Shown here: positions 20,845 through 33,754 of the stretch, in pieces
How positions within the stretch are numbered: position 1 is the stretch's first letter
How the letters are laid out: every line of letters begins with the position of its first letter
Assembly: GCA_022457155.1 (NCBI GenBank)
Contig: JAJGOT010001014.1
Coordinates: 1-64,000, forward strand
DNA from: Cladopsammia gracilis
Lineage: Eukaryota > Cnidaria > Anthozoa > Scleractinia > Dendrophylliidae
Direction of reading: 5' to 3'
Length of the DNA: 64,000 bases
Notes under the pieces: model-generated
Told to the model about the DNA's origin: nothing
Database searches by the model: none
Seen by the model: the letters and a program-made list of their open reading frames with translations, nothing else
Translations under genes and position numbers: made by a program

Positions 20845-23129
20845 CCAAGAGCATTTCAAAACAATATTTTATGCAAAATTTGGGGCAAACAAAGTGTATT
20901 ATGGACAATTCGAAACAAAGAATAGGCATTCAATTCCTTTCATTTCGTGTGAAATGATGTATATGAAATAAATCATTTCGATACCATTCAGCATTGAAAG
21001 GATATCTCTCTTCGTTAACGCGCAATTGTTTTAAAAGTCAATTAGTTTTCGACTTAAATAAAATGAGTGTTTATCCAAACTGCAGTCACATTTGTGAAAA
21101 GCGCCGGGTGATTGCAAGTTCTCCAATCTGACCGTTCCGATCAACTTCGCAGAGTTTTAACTGAAGGTACGTCCATCTTATGAAAGTTATGCAAGTCCTA
21201 TAGTTATAAATTGCAGGTGATGTCTTCAGCCATCATTGTGTTTACAAACAAAATTGAATTTGAGATCTATTTATTGAAAATATTTTGATGCACAAGTTAC
21301 TTGAACAAATTCGAAATGCTAGCTATTGGAATTGTAAACCACATCAGGGTCAGAGTCGTTTGTAGTCCACCGAATAACAGACCAAGTAGTTCAGCGCATT
21401 CATTAACAAAGTTTTATAGCCGTTTAAACTGGTATTTGGTGGATTTTAATTTCCATATATCCCAGAAGCTAAACTTTCAATTTATGTGTTTTTTTTTTCA
21501 CATATTAACATTGGATTCGGAGTATATTTTAAACATTTAGTTTCGATGACTTTCACTTTTCTCCACGTAAAAAGACCAGTAAACAGCATGGTAAATCTAT
21601 TTACTATTCATATTACATCCAGTAAAGTAGTTTCTTGCTTTAGAGATGTAATGTTCTTGGCTGGCATTGTACAGATCTTTCGCATAACTCCCACTTCATA
21701 TGCAAATGATCCACTATCGTGAAAACACCTACTAAATATGAAATACGCACGGGAAATACATTTGTAGTGTTTTTTTTTACTAGACAACTTGAGGATGTTA
21801 GTAAACTTTTAGAAAGAGGAGCGACGGGTATTATCCGTTTTAATGCACCCTTTCATTGTTTTAAAACAAGCAAACCAACGAGTTGCTGTGAAATTTCGCT
21901 CATTAGTGACAGTAGTGATTGTCTAAATCCCGTAAGGATTGTGCAAGCATTCTAATTATTGTTTTGACAACGTCTTTAATGGGTCCCTTGGACGAATATT
22001 TCTTACCGTTACAATCAGTTTAACGTTTGTTAGAATTGTTCAACTCTGGCCTCGATGAAACGCTGTTTAAAAATCAATTAGTTTTCGACTTAAATAAAAT
22101 GAGTGTTTATCCAAACTGCAGTCACATTTGTTAAAAGCGCCGGGTGATTGCAAGTTCTCCCGTCTGACCGTTCCGATCAACTTCGCAGAGTTTTAACTGA
22201 AGGTACGTCCACCTTATGAAAGTTATGCGGCAAGTCATGTAGCCTGTCGCAAGACCTAACCCAATTGGATGAATACAATAGAACGAGAAACAATAGAAAT
22301 AAAACAATTGAACGACCTAACAATGAAAACCATTGTTAGATCTAACCAATCTCGACAGATCTTGCGAGCAGCTGCTACACTACTGCCTATAGTTATAAAG
22401 TGCAGGTGATGTCTTCAGCCATCCTTGCGTGTTTGCAAACTTAGAATTGAATTTGAGATCTATTTACTGAAAATATTTTGATGCACAAGCTAAGAAACTT
22501 AAAAACGTTCGAATAGCTATTTATTGGAATTGTAAACCACATCAGGGTCAGAGTCGGTTGTAGTCCTCCGAATAACAGACCAAGTTGTTCAGCGCATTCA
22601 ACAACAAGTTTTATAGCCGTTAAAACTCGTATTTGTTGGATCTTAATTTTCATATATCCCAGAAACTAAACTTTCAATTTGTAGGTTTTTTCACATATTA
22701 ACATTGGATGCGGAGTATATTTTAAACATATTCATTTCGTCGACTTTCACTTTTCTCCACGTAAAATAACCAGTAAACAGCATGGTAAATCTATTTACTA
22801 TTCATATTACATTAATCAAAGTAGCTTACTTTAGAGATGCAATGTTTTTGGCTGGCATTGTAGAGATCTTTCGCCAAAGTCCCATTTCATATTCAAAAGA
22901 TCCACGATTGTGAAAACACCTACTAAATATGAAATATGCACGGGAAATGCATTTGTAGTGTTTATTTTATCAGTCAACCGTAGACTGGGTCGTTTTTATA
23001 CAATGAATTGTATCTTAAGAGTGCGGAAAAGTGGCCTCATTTTCCGCTAAATCGGAAAGCCCTGATACACACTCAGTTACGCAACTGAATCAACGTTAAT
23101 AATTAACAACTTTAACCTACAACTCGCCT

Positions 23130-23274
23130 TAGAGTGATTTTACTTCATCTGTGAAACACTATCTAACAATTAGTGTGTGATAGTCCAAATTAAACAAAAG
23201 GAAACAATGGAATTATAGTCTAATAGTGCGTACTATTCTACTAACTATTTCACAGATGAAGTAAAATCACTCTA
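23130..23274. mobile_element. 145-bp TA-flanked MITE, right-arm mirror of 18404-18548
   Basis: Inverted ends GAGTGATTTTACTTCATCTG and complement, with TA on both sides. Confidence 0.87.
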
Positions 23275-24104
23275 ATTGTTGGTCCTTTATTATGACTATA
23301 ACGTATTTCGGTAAAATATGACTTGGTTTTATCATGTGTACGCTAAGAGCAGATGCAAACACTTATGAGATCTAAGCATTTACGAGACTTCACGAACCGA
23401 TTTCCGCGGTTCAGTGACGTAGCCATTTGCGTTATTCAGCGCTGTCGGCCTAGCTACGAATTTTAGAAACGGTTTGCTCCTTATTCAGTATGGTCAGAAG
23501 CCCATCATTGGGCTCCAGGTATCGTCATGAAATTACGTCAAAAATCGAGTGAGTGCGAAGAGAATGCCTGGATACTAAGATGCTCCCTCCTGAACGTCTG
23601 GTTTTATAACTTGTACTAAGTTAGAAATTATTTTGTTTTTCGTTTCACTGCAGAGTGATTAGACAACAAAGGCCCTTATATTTTTTCCCTCATTAACAAA
23701 GTTAAAATTCAGTCGATGTTAGAAATGCCATTTGCTGGGGCCAAATAAAAAACACTAATGCACAAATGGGCAGCAAATACATTAGCAGAAAAGCGTGATA
23801 CACATTTAGAAAAAACTCAAAGGTATGATACTAATTTAAACATGAAATAGTTTTTTTTCCTCTTGTGATTGTTACTATTATCATAACACTGCAGTTATTT
23901 TTGTCATTTGTTTGTTTATTTCATTGCAATTTATTATTTTGTTTATGGTTTTGTTAAGTTGCTACTACGTGTAGACGTTCATATATTAGATATCGATTAT
24001 TTTGGTTGCACTATGTGTAAACATGCCGGGCACGTTTCTGCATGTCTAAGAAAAGGAAGTCAGTGGAACATGGCCAAAAAGCTTTGTTTAATTTGTCATA
24101 AGCT

Positions 24105-24304
24105 AATGTGTATATGAAAATAAATTCATATGAACTGCGAAGAAAGAATTAAACAGAATGTGATTATCGCAGTTCTGCAGCAACTGAAGGAGTTGCAACA
24201 ATAACCTAAGGAAAAAAATAACTTTCAGACCTCGACGGGATTCGAACCCATGACCTTTGCGATTCCGGTGCAAACGCTCTACCATACCACTGAGCTACAA
24301 CACC
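24105..24304 (-). mobile_element. tRNA-derived SINE, right arm
   Basis: Mirror of 17374-17573 with the same A and B boxes and nine-base anticodon loop. One base differs in the tail: CCTAAGG here, where the left arm has CCTAGG. Confidence 0.7.
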
Positions 24305-24525
24305 AGATAAGAGAGGCCCTGTTAGGGGGTACCCATGTCCACCGTCAGAATTTCACAAGCAGCCATATCGCAATTTCGGGAAGTTCTTGTAATTTAAAAA
24401 TGAAACGGTTTTTTTTCCTCTTGTGATTGTTACCATTATCATAACACTGCAATTGTTTTTGTCATTTGTTTATTTCAATCGACACTGACATCAGGGAAAA
24501 GAAATAAAAGACGTTTCTGACCAAA

Positions 24526-24750
24526 ATGAAGAATTCAGTCCTTCTCGTCGCTATGTTGTCTATCATCGTCTTGACAACAACAGTAAGCCATGTTGAAAGT
24601 CTTAAATGTGGAAGTTTAAGCACAGGCAAGAGGATTAACAGATGCATAAAGATAGCAGTGAAAAACAAAGCAACGACGATGCTAATGAAGATGGCAAAAA
24701 AGATGGAACAAAAATACCGCGATCGTTTCCAGCAGCAACGCCACATCTAG
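24526..24750 (+). CDS. Putative small secreted peptide (right arm)
   Basis: Inverted twin of 16929-17153 with the same 74-codon ORF. Hydrophobic signal-peptide-like residues 5-22 are followed by SHVES and a basic tail ending QQQRHI. No neighbour supports a function. The alternative frame from 24642 to 24845 also stays open. Confidence 0.35.
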   Translation: MKNSVLLVAMLSIIVLTTTVSHVESLKCGSLSTGKRINRCIKIAVKNKATTMLMKMAKKMEQKYRDRFQQQRHI

Positions 24751-24972
24751 TATTTTATTGCAAGTCCAGAAATACTCTTCAGCATGGAGCGCACGACTCA
24801 AGATATGGACAGCAATTCAAGACATACAAAGTATACTTTAAATGACAATTCTGTAGCATAAATACTCTTATCTTTATTTTTTACAGTTTTAAATGTTAAT
24901 TTTTTAAACATGAGCGATGAAGGTCTTCAATCTTAAGACAACAAAGGTTAGGCTTTGTATTTATCCGTCTTA

Positions 24973-25207
24973 GAGCGCTTTTCAATTGAGTGTCGAAAGT
25001 AATTTCGCAATTGCTTTGGTTTTCCCATTGCTACGCTTTGTGATTGGCTAGAACCAATCACCAGTTTCTCGCACGCGTTTTCCCGCGTAGTGCCTCCTAT
25101 GTATATGATTCGAGTTCTGATCGGTTCATCGGATTGTCTGCGAGTTCTGTGATTGGTCCGAATGATTACTTGGTTTTGCTTTTACGACACTCAATTGAAA
25201 ACCGCTC
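24973..25207. mobile_element. Foldback MITE, right-arm mirror of 16472-16706
   Basis: Ends GAGCGCTTTTCAATTGAGTG and the inverse of GAGCGGTTTTCAATTGAGTG. Confidence 0.7.
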
Positions 25208-25734
25208 GAAAGACATTCTTCCGTGAGCGATGAAGACCTTTAACCGTTTTGATTGTAAGCCAAGGCTGTTCTAACGAATCCTTATACTTTAAAGTTTTGA
25301 TGTCGGCTTAATACACTTTTATATTCTATTATTTATTTATATTTCGTTTCATTTGCTTCTATTTATAGCTGAATTTTTGAAAAGGTGGTCAACGAAAATT
25401 ACGGTAATTTCAATAAAACTAACCCCAAACAAGGGTTTATATGACCCCGATCAGCCCGAAAATAACAGAGAAGAGAGAAGAGGGAAAGGGAGCAAGGGCG
25501 AAAGAAAAAAAAGTCCAGCACCAGTCTTTAGTTTTTATATTGAGGGTTGTAGAGATAGTTTTTGAACGACAAAAAAAAAAAGTCCAAGCACACTCACGAA
25601 CGGTTACTTAGGGCGACACCCTTTCTAAAAATTCAGGTTTTAATCTCGATAGAATGGCAACAATGATCGGGATTACCATATTATGTTTTATTTCTGTATT
25701 TATAACAATCACTGGCCGTTGGAATGTCTCACGA

Positions 25735-26058
25735 GAGGGGAAGCAAAGAACACAATATCATACCGTTTCTGATTTTAACTCCCTCAGTCAGACGATCAAA
25801 GACTCAAGGAATGTAAATAGTTTTAAACGTAATGTTTTTAAGTTTAATATAGCTATTTACGTTTAATTTTTATTTATACTTATTTTTAATTTTTTATGCA
25901 TTTTTGTATCTTTTTAATCCCTTTGCAATTTTATAGTTTTTGTTTTTACAATATATATCTAGTTTTGAGGTCCTTTTTGAAAACCATATTTTTTATGAAA
26001 AAGTTTCCGCAATAAAGATGATTATTATTATTATTATTATTATTATCATTATTATTAT
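25735..26058 (+). mobile_element. 5'-truncated CR1/L2-like LINE, right arm
   Basis: Mirror of 15624-15946. The coding end reads NSLSQTIKDSRNVNSFKRN and stops after NIAIYV, then a T-rich 3' UTR, AATAAAGATG and (ATT)n. Confidence 0.68.
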
Positions 26059-26617
26059 TCGACAATCGGCGCCAAAAGTGTCGAGACATTTCGTTATTAT
26101 AGGAGTCGTTTCCTATTGCTTTTATTGTTGCCGTCACAAATTTACCCCCTCCCCCCAATCAATGTTGATACGCAGAGCTCAGGCCTTGTTGAAGGCTACA
26201 ACATTGAACGGGGGAGGGGGAGCTTTGTAGCACCTAGTAATATGAATAATAATGATGAATACCAAATTAATTATTCTATTATGCGACATGCTGAGACTGT
26301 CTCAACTACTTCTGTCGTCGATTGTCCGGGCATAAGATCTAGGTTTTTGAAACGTTAGCAAGAAGCAATATTTGTCAATTATATCTGAAATATTTATTTG
26401 ATGGAGAAGTTAAAATGTGCAATAAATGATATCCGATTCAATTTAATTACAACTTGTTTCATACTATTAAATGAATGTTTTAATTCATCCTCGCTAGAGA
26501 CGCTTACATCAATTAACCGCTTTCTGGACATACTACGGGCGTAAATTGCGCAGTTCACAGAGACTTTGATCTCGCAAATTTATTGTTAAACTTTTTCAAA
26601 ATTAACGAACATTCACA

Positions 26618-27220
26618 ATGGATTTTATACGAGGTTACAATTCAGGATCGTCTTCTATAGATGAAAACCAAACACAGGAATACCACTCGGTTAAATGTTT
26701 TTCACGGTCAGTTCGAAATCTGTTAGAGAAAGGACGCGGAAAATATCGCAATATGATGATTGTCGGGCCAGCAAAATGCGGGAAAACGTTTCTCTTTAAC
26801 CCTCTAAATTCCATTTACAGCACATTTTCCATTCCTGCGTGTACTAGTTTTGCGTGCGTTGGCGCTGAGAAGGCTGAGTGCATTTTCTTGAACGATTTGA
26901 GATGGTCTCCTTCAATGATTCAGTGGCATGATTTTCTGTTAATGTTGGAAGGCCAACTCTTACACTTGCCCGCGCCGAAATCGCATTATGCCAAGGACAT
27001 TGTATTCAACACAGACACACCAATTTTCGCCACGGGTAAGAACCCAATAATTCTTGTGAAGAATGCCACCATAGATGACAAGGAAACTGAGATGATGTCC
27101 GTTCGGTGGAACGTAATAACATTCCACTCACAGATTCCACACGGAAAGCAAAAGCAAATCCCTCCATGTGCAAAATGCTTTGCATGTCTTATTCTCGGTG
27201 ACGAAAATAAGCAGAATTAA
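26618..27220 (+). CDS. Stand-alone SF3-type helicase-like protein (right arm)
   Basis: 200-aa ORF from ATG at 26618 with the same protein as 14463-15065: GPAKCGKT at 50-57, ECIFLNDLRW at 87-96, PIFATGKN at 135-142 and a terminal CAKCFAC. No upstream endonuclease domain or partner ORF is present. The upstream frame at 26116-26358 (LVEGYNIERGRGS and following) is the G/C-rich segment shared by both duplication units and is not convincing as a gene. Confidence 0.65.
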   Translation: MDFIRGYNSGSSSIDENQTQEYHSVKCFSRSVRNLLEKGRGKYRNMMIVGPAKCGKTFLFNPLNSIYSTFSIPACTSFACVGAEKAECIFLNDLRWSPSMIQWHDFLLMLEGQLLHLPAPKSHYAKDIVFNTDTPIFATGKNPIILVKNATIDDKETEMMSVRWNVITFHSQIPHGKQKQIPPCAKCFACLILGDENKQN

Positions 27221-27592
27221 AAGAAATATCACTGCTAGGAACGAGTAACCACGAGTAACCATTAATTATATAAACATGATATACATATTATTTACCCAAT
27301 TAGTGGTTACTCGTGGTTACTCGTTAGGTTTTGCGAAATGGAAGTTGTTATCAGTATTTAATCAAGATTTCTAATACGAAAACCATAAACTGTTGCAATG
27401 TGGTCGATTTATTTTCCAGTTTGTTATCATTCTACACGGAAATGAGAAGGAAAGTTCATGTGTGACAAACAGTTACAACTACTTAAGGAGCGTATGACAC
27501 GCTTCAAATGTCAGGCAATATATATTTTGTAAACATTGATTACTTGTAAGTTAAGAATGATAATTCACACATTGTACAATGTTTAGAAGTTG

Positions 27593-27869
27593 TTAATATT
27601 TTGTACGAGCGCCATTTTTTTCAATGATTAAATGCATTCTTTTCTGCATGCTTTCTATAGTACGGTCTATTAACTTCTTGTCCAGATTGTTAATTGTTGA
27701 CTCAACGCTTGCTTGGAATCTTTCGACATTTCCTTCTTGACAATTCCATACAAAGATGCTCGAGAAACTTTACGTCGCTTCATTATGTCTTTTTTCTTCA
27801 ATCCTTTCAATTGCATTAAACATTTGACGTACGCCCTTGTTTCAGGATCAATTTTCCCTTAAAAACCAT
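27593..27869 (-). pseudogene. Tc1-like transposase relic, right arm
   Basis: Mirror of 13814-14090. It has the broken HTH segment and the Tc1-type C-terminus ending GARTKY. The catalytic core is missing. Confidence 0.72.
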
Positions 27870-28624
27870 TTTGTTTACGTTTCTTCCTGCGAACACTTCG
27901 TTTCGTTACGTCAGTAATACAATAAAAAGCCTGTTAATTAGCCAATTAAAGACACCCCAATCACGCCATTACCATTTTATGTTTTATTTCTGTATTTTTA
28001 ACAATCACGGGCTGTTGGAATGTCTCACGAGATATGGTTTGCTTTATAAACTAACTTTTTGGTTTTCGACAATCGGCGCCAAAAGTGTCGAGACATTTCG
28101 TTATTATAGGAGTCGTTTCCTATTGCTTTTATTGTTGCCGTCACAAATTTACCCCCTCCCCCCAATCAATGTTGATACGCAGAGCTCAGGCCTTGTTGAA
28201 GGCTACAACATTGAACGGGGGAGGGGGAGCTTTGTAGCACCTAGTAATATGAATAATAATGATGAATACCAAATTAATTATTCTATTATGCGACATGCTG
28301 AGACTGTCTCAACTACTTCTGTCGCCGATTGTCCGGGCATAAGATCTAGGTTTTTGAAACGTTAGCAAGAAGCAATATTTGTCAATTATATCTGAAATAT
28401 TTATTTGATGGAGAAGTTGAAATGTGCAATAAATGATATCCGATTCAATTTAATTACAACTTGTTTCATACTATTAAATGAATGTTTTAATTAATCCTCG
28501 CTAGAGACGCTTACATCAATTAACCGCTTTCTGGACATACTACGGGCGTAAATTGCGCAGTTTACAGAGACTTTGATCTCGCAAATTTATTGTTCAACTT
28601 TTTCAAAATTAACGAACATTCACA

Positions 28625-28951
28625 ATGGATTTTATACGAGGTTACAATTCAGGATCGTCTTCTATAGATGAAAACCAAACACAGGAGTACCACTCGGTTA
28701 AATTTTTTTCACGGTCAGTTCGAAATCTGTTAGAGAAAGGGTGCGGAAAATATCGCAATATGATGATTGTCGGGCCAGCAAAATGCGGGAAAACGTTTCT
28801 CTTTAACCCTCTAAATTCCATTTACAGCACATTTTCCATTCCTGCGTGTACTAGTTTTGCGTGCGTTGGCGCTGAGAAGGCTGAGTGCATTTTCTTGAAC
28901 GATTTCAGATGGTCTCCTTCAATGATTCAGCACCCGTATCTCGGATTCTAA
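28625..28951 (+). pseudogene. Truncated SF3 helicase-like gene, right-arm copy 1
   Basis: 108-codon ORF. Residues 1-102 match the complete gene, including the P-loop and Walker B-like strand (here LNDFRW). It then runs into unrelated sequence (HPYLGF, stop), so motif C and the C-terminal half are gone. It is in frame here and frameshifted in the left arm. Confidence 0.8.
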
Positions 28952-29093
28952 ATGGGTTAAACCCATATCTTCTAAATTTAGAATTACGGGTTCCACCCAG
29001 GTTAAATGATCATCTGTGCCAGCTCACATGACAATGGATCCCATTATTATTATTCAGACCAATCATCGTTCAGAATAGAATGTGGCCAAACTA

Positions 29094-29504
29094 AAACCAT
29101 AATGGCGGACGAAGCTTCTCGGTGTTTTTAATATTTTGGATTCGCTTTTCGCTTTATTGTTTAAAATTTTCCCGGTCACGAAGCGTTTAAAGCCTGGATC
29201 TTTCAAAACAACGTTTATTGACAGAAGAGGATCGAGAAGGCAAGATATTTAAGTGTCCTTAGACCGCCACAATAAATGCGGCTCCGCTGCAGAATTGCCT
29301 TCAGCTGCACGACTGTCATGTGGAGGATGTAGGCGACACTGCTGATTTTCTGCAGCATTCGGTGACTGCTCGCGAAAATCGCCGGAGACAGGAACAATTA
29401 AAGTGGAATGAGGTTAGAGATCGTGTTGTTGTCTGTCTGTTTGATGCCACGAAACGGCATCCCTTAAAATTAGATGCAACAAATAATTACTATTAATAAT
29501 TACA
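29094..29504 (+). pseudogene. Coding-like relic, right arm
   Basis: Mirror of 12180-12590. It starts in an ATGGCGGACGAAGC context and ends in the frame KRHPLKLDATNNYY. Frames are interrupted and the family is not recognised. Confidence 0.3.
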
Positions 29505-32478
29505 TAGGTAAGTTATGTCAGTTGAACCTGTAAAAAATTTAGCCAGTTTTCAAAATCCGAGTTTTATTTCCCATCTGTATTATACCTATATCGAGCGGCC
29601 ACCTGTATTTAAGTGGACACTTTCTGAACTACCAATTATATACAGGATGGGCTGAATTATTTTAATATACCTTCACTGTCTTGAATTGGCTTTGGTAAAT
29701 ATATAGAGGTTGTTCAGTGGAAAGTTGTGTAATACGGCTGGGTATCTTTACGAGTCAGTTTATATTTTTTCAAACCTTTTATAGGCGAAAATGCCCAACC
29801 GTATTACACAACTGTTCGCTGAATAAATTGTTATTAAACGACAATCATCTTCTCACAAATCTAAGTTTTTGATTTTTTTTTCTCGAGCGCGTGTCCAGAA
29901 GAATGTAATAACTTGTCATATTTGCTCTCGTTTTGGTGTGTATTTTCACTCAAAACTTCTGTCATATAATAAACAGATGTTATTGAACTAGCGTGAGGTC
30001 TGTTTTTGTGGAAATATTGGTCGATTTCAAAACAAAATACCACAAATTTTATCAGACTTCACTTTGCAATGCATAGACCAAATTCAAACAAACAGAATTC
30101 CAGCAGATATAGAAAAACTGCTTATCACAAAAGAAGCGTACTGGAGTGCACAGTTATTTTCCTTCACGCCTTTCAGCGAAATAAAAGACAGGAATTTCAT
30201 TCAAAAAATGGTACCCATTACACTTAAATTCAAAGAATTTTTATCACCAGGTTGCGAGTTACTATGATTAATATTTTTATTTTGTTTGTTATTAGTAATT
30301 GTTGTTGTTTGTGATTGCGGCCTTGGCATTTGGGGGCTCTATTCAAGGAACCCGGTAAGACGTGCTGGTCTTGTCAATTGACATTGACCTATATGATTAT
30401 CCGGGAGCCCTGAATGGGGAACTTGTTGCACTGAGGCAATTATATAATAGTTACATAATAGTTACCATAAAATTTGATTGTTTTCATAGTAATTTTAATT
30501 TCTATCGTTAGTTTAGTGTAGCTCATTAGTATCTTTTATAGCACTCGTTGTTTCCTTTTTGTCTATTTTCTTAATCACTTCTATTAAATTGTATTATTGT
30601 TGTGAATCCGCTTTCAATTTGTTACATAATTTGTCAGTAGTTTAGCGTTAAGTCATTGTTGTATAACCGTATTTAACTCCCGTTTTATAATATTAAAAGT
30701 TGTCCATTTTTGGTCTTTTTAACTAATTTATATATAAAAAATACAATGAATGAGTTTTATCAGCGTAAACCCTGTAATTGCAGTTAATTAAATTAAATAT
30801 GTGTTGTCACCTCTGTCCAGTTGATTAAATATGTCGGGGACCTGATAGTGACTTTGGATCAAATGGTCCATGTGCAAGCTTGGCTGGCGTCATTGTATAA
30901 TTGTGTTCTTAGACAAAACACTTTAAACAGTAAAATTATTATACAAATGTAAAATAAATTAATAATGATAAAAAACAATTTTCTTTGTCCCAAATGTGAG
31001 GTTCTTTTTATACCAGTAAAATGTCTGTTTGCAGTATACATACATGTACATTATGAACCCGCTATTCTTCATTTTATTGATTCAATATATTAAAGAAATA
31101 AAAAACGCACCGAGTGCATTATTTCTTTAAAATTATATGAGCACGCGGGAATTATTAAGAACACGAGAGAGGTGCAGAGAAGCACGAGCCAAAGGCGAGT
31201 GCTTCTCGCACTTCTCCAGTTTTCTTAAAAATTACCAAGTGCTTAATATATAACTCATCAATGTACGAGGAACAAGGTTTTTTTTTTATTTCTTTTATAA
31301 AATGAAAACGGTTATAATAAACCTTACGTCACGCGCGTGCTTTATCGAGTTATAATGAACTCGGTTTCACCAATCACAGCGGAGCACTTGCGCTTGCACT
31401 TGCACTTGCACACGGTGCGCAGCTCCATACTCATAGAACCTATGCCGTGATTTTTCATGGTCATAGCTAGCGGAATGTTTCGCGGGCGCGTGTTTGCCCG
31501 CCCGCCCGCCGTGTTGGAACAACATCCGGGATCTTGAAAGCAAGGCTTTGTTTTTCGCGCGGCCACACAGCCGTGAGCTCTGTAAACACTTTAGTTGTTT
31601 TGTTGTGTCTAGCGGAGAATTAAAGTCGTTATTTTCCTGCATTTTTTCGCGGTTTGCTACTCAAGACAGGGATACTAATTAAGGTATACTCAGAAGCCGC
31701 TTTAGTGGAAAAAGACGAGCTTTCAGGGATAAAATCTTGCTTCGAGGAACTTCATGTATTACGTTTTTATCAATGCGGGAGATGTTTGTTTTCTACGGAT
31801 TTCAGAACCAGAAGCGGGGATTTGAATTTCCAAGCAAGCGAGGGACTTACAGGTAAAACAGATTACAGTTTTCGATGAGAATTTATGTTGATATCAATCT
31901 GTGAGTGACTTTTTATTAGTGTTATTTTTAGTTTTGGAGAATTGATTTTAAAACGTGCTTAAATTCAGTTGTATCGATCTCTTGAATTTCATCGAAGAAA
32001 GCTTGAACTCGATGAGCTATAATTAAATGGTACGCGTTTTGCTTTTAAACGTAAACTAATGGAGATTTGAATAAATTTTTTCGAAAGAAGATTGTGTTGT
32101 CCATTTTTATGTGTTTGTTCATTCATTAGATAGATTGAAAAGCGATTTTATGTAAACAAAACAAGACTTTGATTTTATAGTACAGTTCTATCTTCACTCG
32201 CATCGCCTTATGCAAATATGTTTGTGTATTTTTGCAATTTTTGATTTTCAAATCAGTTTCTCGGGCAATTTTTGACAAACATAAACTGTATTTTATTCGG
32301 AAACTAGTGGTACTAGTTATTCTAGACAGAGAAAAGTTGTTTTTGTGAACTTTTGTAAGGTCTATAAAAATGTACTGTGCATCAGACGGTCGCGTAATAC
32401 TGTTTTTGAGAATTGCTAAAATTGAAAATAGCCCGTTCGTCAATCTTAATTCTTGTGTTTCCAACCTTTCACCTTAGT

Positions 32479-32623
32479 TAGAGTGATTTTACTTCATCTG
32501 TGAAATAGTTAGTAGAATAGTACGCACTATTAGACTATAATTCCATTGTTTCCTTTTGTTTAATTTGGACTATCACACACTAATTGTTAGATAGTGTTTC
32601 ACAGATGAGGTAAAATCACTCTA
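32479..32623. mobile_element. 145-bp TA-flanked MITE, right-arm mirror of 9061-9205
   Basis: Ends GAGTGATTTTACTTCATCTG and the complement of GAGTGATTTTACCTCATCTG, TA on both sides. Confidence 0.85.
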
Positions 32624-32830
32624 AGTTTCACCTTAGTTAAGTTTCACCTTAGTTAAGCTTGTTCAAAGTGCGACGCTGTTAGGCTTGGGCTATGTATATA
32701 TATATTAGCGCGCGCATATCCTTGAGCATTTTATTAAAGAAATAAAAAACGCGCCGAGTGCATTATTGAGTTATATAAGCACGCGGGAATTTTTCGCACT
32801 TCTTTAGTGTTCTTAAAAATTCCCAAGTTT

Positions 32831-33754
32831 CACTGGAAAAGTTGAAAATTTACATACTATGTAAATAACATGTAAATAACATGTAAATCACTGAAAATAG
32901 ACTGTAAACGATAATTTACAGACTATTTGGACATTTACATGTTATCAATAATCATGTAAATAACATGTAAATATTAGAGCTGAAACATGTAAATTATAGT
33001 GAATAGGCTGTAAATTTTGAAGGTATAGGAACAGAGACCATGTAAATAACATGTAAATTGGAAAAGGCGACTTTGTACACAGCATGTAAATTTAAAAGAG
33101 AGACTGTAAATAACATGTAAATTAGAAAACGGAGGTTATGAAGACCCTGTAAATAACATGTAAATTGAAAAAGGGGGCTATCAATACCATGTAAATTGAA
33201 AAAGGGGGGCTGTCAAGACCATGTAAATAACATGTAAATTGAAAAAGGGGGGCTATCAATACCATGTAAATTGAAAAAGGGGGGCTGTCAAGACCCTGTA
33301 AATAACATGTAAATTGAAAAAGGGGGCTATCAATACCATGTAAATAACATGTAAATTGAAAAAGGGGGGCTATCAATACCGTGTAAATTGAAAAAGGGGG
33401 GCTGTCAAGACCATGTAAATAACATGTAAATTGAAAAAGGGGGGCTATCAAGACCATGTAAATAACATGTAAATTGAAAAAGGGGGGCTATCAAGACCAT
33501 GTAAATAACATGTAAATTGAAAAAGGGGGGCTATCAATACCATGTAAATTGAAAAGGGGGGGCTATCAAGACCCTGTAAATAACATGTAAATTGAAAAAG
33601 GGGGGCTATCAATACCATGTAAATAACATGTAAATTGAAAAAGGGGGCTATCAATACCCTGTAAATTGAAAAAGGGGGGCTGTCAAGACCATGTAAATAA
33701 CATGTAAATTGAAAAAGGGGGGCTATCGAGACCCTGTAAATAACATGTAAATTC
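32831..33754 (-). repeat. TTTACATGTTATTTACA minisatellite, right arm
   Basis: Mirror of 7935-8853. The regular part is 33124-33754 and the degenerate part, with the element end, is 32831-33123. Unit order differs slightly from the left arm. The ORFs of 111 and 115 codons here are frame-neutral by-products. Confidence 0.85.

Noticed and set aside
21301..21540. Small ORFs around the palindrome centre (20168-20374, 20681-20971, 21301-21540, 19025-19237) as genes
   Set aside because: They are read on opposite strands in the duplicate units, lack domains, and the central one is simply a palindrome reading through its own axis.
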